Origin: Candidatus Moranbacteria bacterium CG23_combo_of_CG06-09_8_20_14_all_35_22
Lineage (GTDB): Bacteria > Patescibacteriota > Minisyncoccia > Moranbacterales > UBA2206
NCBI GenBank assembly: GCA_002772115.1
Contig: PCRW01000080.1
Span: 1 to 5,749 of the forward strand
DNA: 5,749 bases
Reading direction: 5' to 3'
A model generated the notes under the pieces. It saw only the letters and a program-made list of their open reading frames with translations. It was not told the DNA's origin and made no database searches. The position numbers were made by a program, and so were the translations under genes. This document shows, in pieces, positions 5,228 through 5,749 of the stretch. How positions within the stretch are numbered: the first letter of the stretch is position 1; the number at the start of each line of letters is the position of its first letter.

Positions 5228-5641
5228 ATGATTACTATACAAAATATAATTCTGGAGTTTGAACCTGAAATGGAAAATTTATTGCCGGCACTGAAAAAAA
5301 TTAGCGCTGTTTTTGGCTATGTTGGGGAAAAGGAAGCAAATGTGTTGGCGGATTATTTTGGTGTGCCAGAAAGCAAGGTTTTTGAGACGGCTAGTTTTTA
5401 TGATGAAATCAAAACTGAAAAACAACCAGAAATTTTGATTCAAGTCTGCAATTCAGCTAACTGCACAGTGAATGATTCATTTTCTATAATAAAAGAAATT
5501 GAAAATTCATTTAAGATAAAAGTCCAAGAAATCAGTTGTCTTGGGCGTTGCGCCGAAGGGCCGATAATGGTTGTGAATGGGAAAATTTATGAGAAAGTGA
5601 CAAAGAGTTCAGTGCATAGTATTTTGGAAGAATATTTGTGA
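5228..5641 (+). CDS. nuoE: NuoE-like thioredoxin-fold [2Fe-2S] protein
   Basis: 137 residues from the ATG at 5228; a TTG at 5213 would add five residues (MHICI) but lies within the repeat and has no support. The N-terminal helical part (about 13-62: LLPALKKISAVFGYV, then FGVPESKVFETASFYDEI) matches NuoE / HoxE / HydC subunits. The thioredoxin-like [2Fe-2S] domain follows, with ligands C74-x4-C79 (QVCNSANCTV) and C104-x3-C108 (SCLGRCAEGP), then VVNGKIYEKVT. These proteins pass electrons with NuoF-type flavin subunits in complex I, NAD-linked hydrogenases or formate dehydrogenases. It is shorter than typical NuoE (about 160), lacking the first 20 or so residues and part of the loop before the second cysteine pair. 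No partner is seen before the window ends, so the host complex is unknown. Ends in TGA. Cytoplasmic or membrane-peripheral. Confidence 0.85.
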   Translation: MITIQNIILEFEPEMENLLPALKKISAVFGYVGEKEANVLADYFGVPESKVFETASFYDEIKTEKQPEILIQVCNSANCTVNDSFSIIKEIENSFKIKVQEISCLGRCAEGPIMVVNGKIYEKVTKSSVHSILEEYL

Positions 5642-5699
5642 AATTTTATAATTTGTGAATTTTTAATTTTATAAATAAATCTTAATTTTTAATGTTTAA
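5641..5699 (+). repeat. 59-base dispersed spacer repeat, copy B
   Basis: Begins on the last base of the TGA stop of the NuoE-like gene and matches copy A (4111-4169) at 53 of 59 positions without gaps, including TTTTATAAATAAATC and AATTTTTAATGTTTAA. Both copies sit directly 3' of a gene on the same strand. After the shared block the two sites diverge completely. Confidence 0.75.
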
Positions 5700-5717
5700 G
5701 GAATAGCGGCAAGAACT

Positions 5718-5749
5718 CCCTGTTGTTGTCCGTACTCGGACACACAGGG
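5718..5749. repeat. GC-rich stem-loop, probably cut by the window edge
   Basis: CCCTGT (5718-5723) pairs with ACAGGG (5744-5749), and TGTCCG (5727-5732) with CGGACA (5737-5742), around a TACT loop; the join has three bases on the left against one on the right. The stem reaches the last base of the window, so it likely continues outside, with 5700-5717 as the rest of the left arm. It could be a terminator or part of a larger inverted repeat or structured RNA. A short minus-strand reading frame also crosses it and ends at a TAA (5695-5697), but is too short to call. Confidence 0.55.

Larger units (their letters stand above)
5091..5229. repeat. 139-base spacer element bounded by 13-bp inverted repeats
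   Basis: ATAATACAAATAT (5091-5103) is perfectly inverted at 5217-5229. Inside lie, in order, a GC-rich stem-loop, a 17-base tandem pair, a small hairpin (ACGCGAATAT 5171-5180 with 5190-5199, one wobble) and three ATTTGCATA words. The element begins three bases after the fba stop and its right arm covers the first two bases of the downstream ATG at 5228. No transposase or flanking target duplication is evident; it looks like a composite non-coding repeat. Confidence 0.65.

Noticed and set aside
5091..5229. CRISPR array or insertion sequence in the fba-nuoE spacer
   Set aside because: The tandem units have no spacers of regular length, only two close copies exist, and there is no transposase or target duplication.
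273..5641. TGA recoded as glycine (as in Gracilibacteria)
   Set aside because: TGA closes the RuvX-like and NuoE-like genes exactly at the family's usual C-terminus, and no conserved position in the proteins needs TGA read through.
5695..5749. Minus-strand C-terminus of a gene ending in TAA at 5695-5697
   Set aside because: The 17-codon open stretch is too short to judge and coincides with a strong stem-loop; kept only as an alternative.

Overview
The window carries eight protein genes. One is a partial gene at the left edge on the minus strand; the other seven all read rightward. The DNA is AT-rich, with A-rich or T-rich spacers. Genes are compact single-domain housekeeping enzymes, and only the left-edge lipoprotein gene has a clear Shine-Dalgarno. 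TGA ends two genes (the RuvX-like and the NuoE-like gene), so it is a stop codon here and TGA-recoding lineages are excluded. Together with the polyprenyl-phosphate-type glycosyltransferase and an unusual tpiA-fba pairing, this looks most like a Candidate Phyla Radiation (Patescibacteria, Parcubacteria-like) genome. That placement is an inference from style, not from a marker gene.

Layout. 1-157 (minus) is the start of a lipoprotein, cut by the window edge. 158-272 is a divergent spacer with a -10 box and a 20-base palindrome. 273-698 is a RuvX/YqgF-type nuclease. 795-1562 is a family 2 glycosyltransferase (GT2) behind an extended -10 promoter. 1611-2621 is GalT (HIT superfamily). 2720-3346 is a DedA/VTT membrane protein, overlapping by 8 bases tpiA (3339-4103). 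4228-5088 is a class II fructose-bisphosphate aldolase. 5228-5641 is a NuoE-like thioredoxin-fold [2Fe-2S] protein. The window ends inside a GC-rich stem-loop.

How the genes relate. TpiA and Fba catalyse consecutive steps of lower and upper glycolysis joined at dihydroxyacetone phosphate. The NuoE-like protein would belong to an NADH-linked electron-transfer complex whose other subunits are not seen here. GT2, GalT and DedA could all touch nucleotide-sugar or polyprenyl-phosphate chemistry for envelope glycans, but this is only suggested by proximity.

The most unusual part is the spacers. Four of the gaps between genes (about 700-790, 2622-2719, 4104-4227 and 5089-5227) are built of short tandem words plus long inverted repeats, and in the last three the right arm stops at or within a few bases of the next start codon. 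A 59-base module occurs twice, directly after tpiA and directly after the NuoE-like gene. No CRISPR array, tRNA, rRNA, transposase or clearly new multi-gene system is visible.
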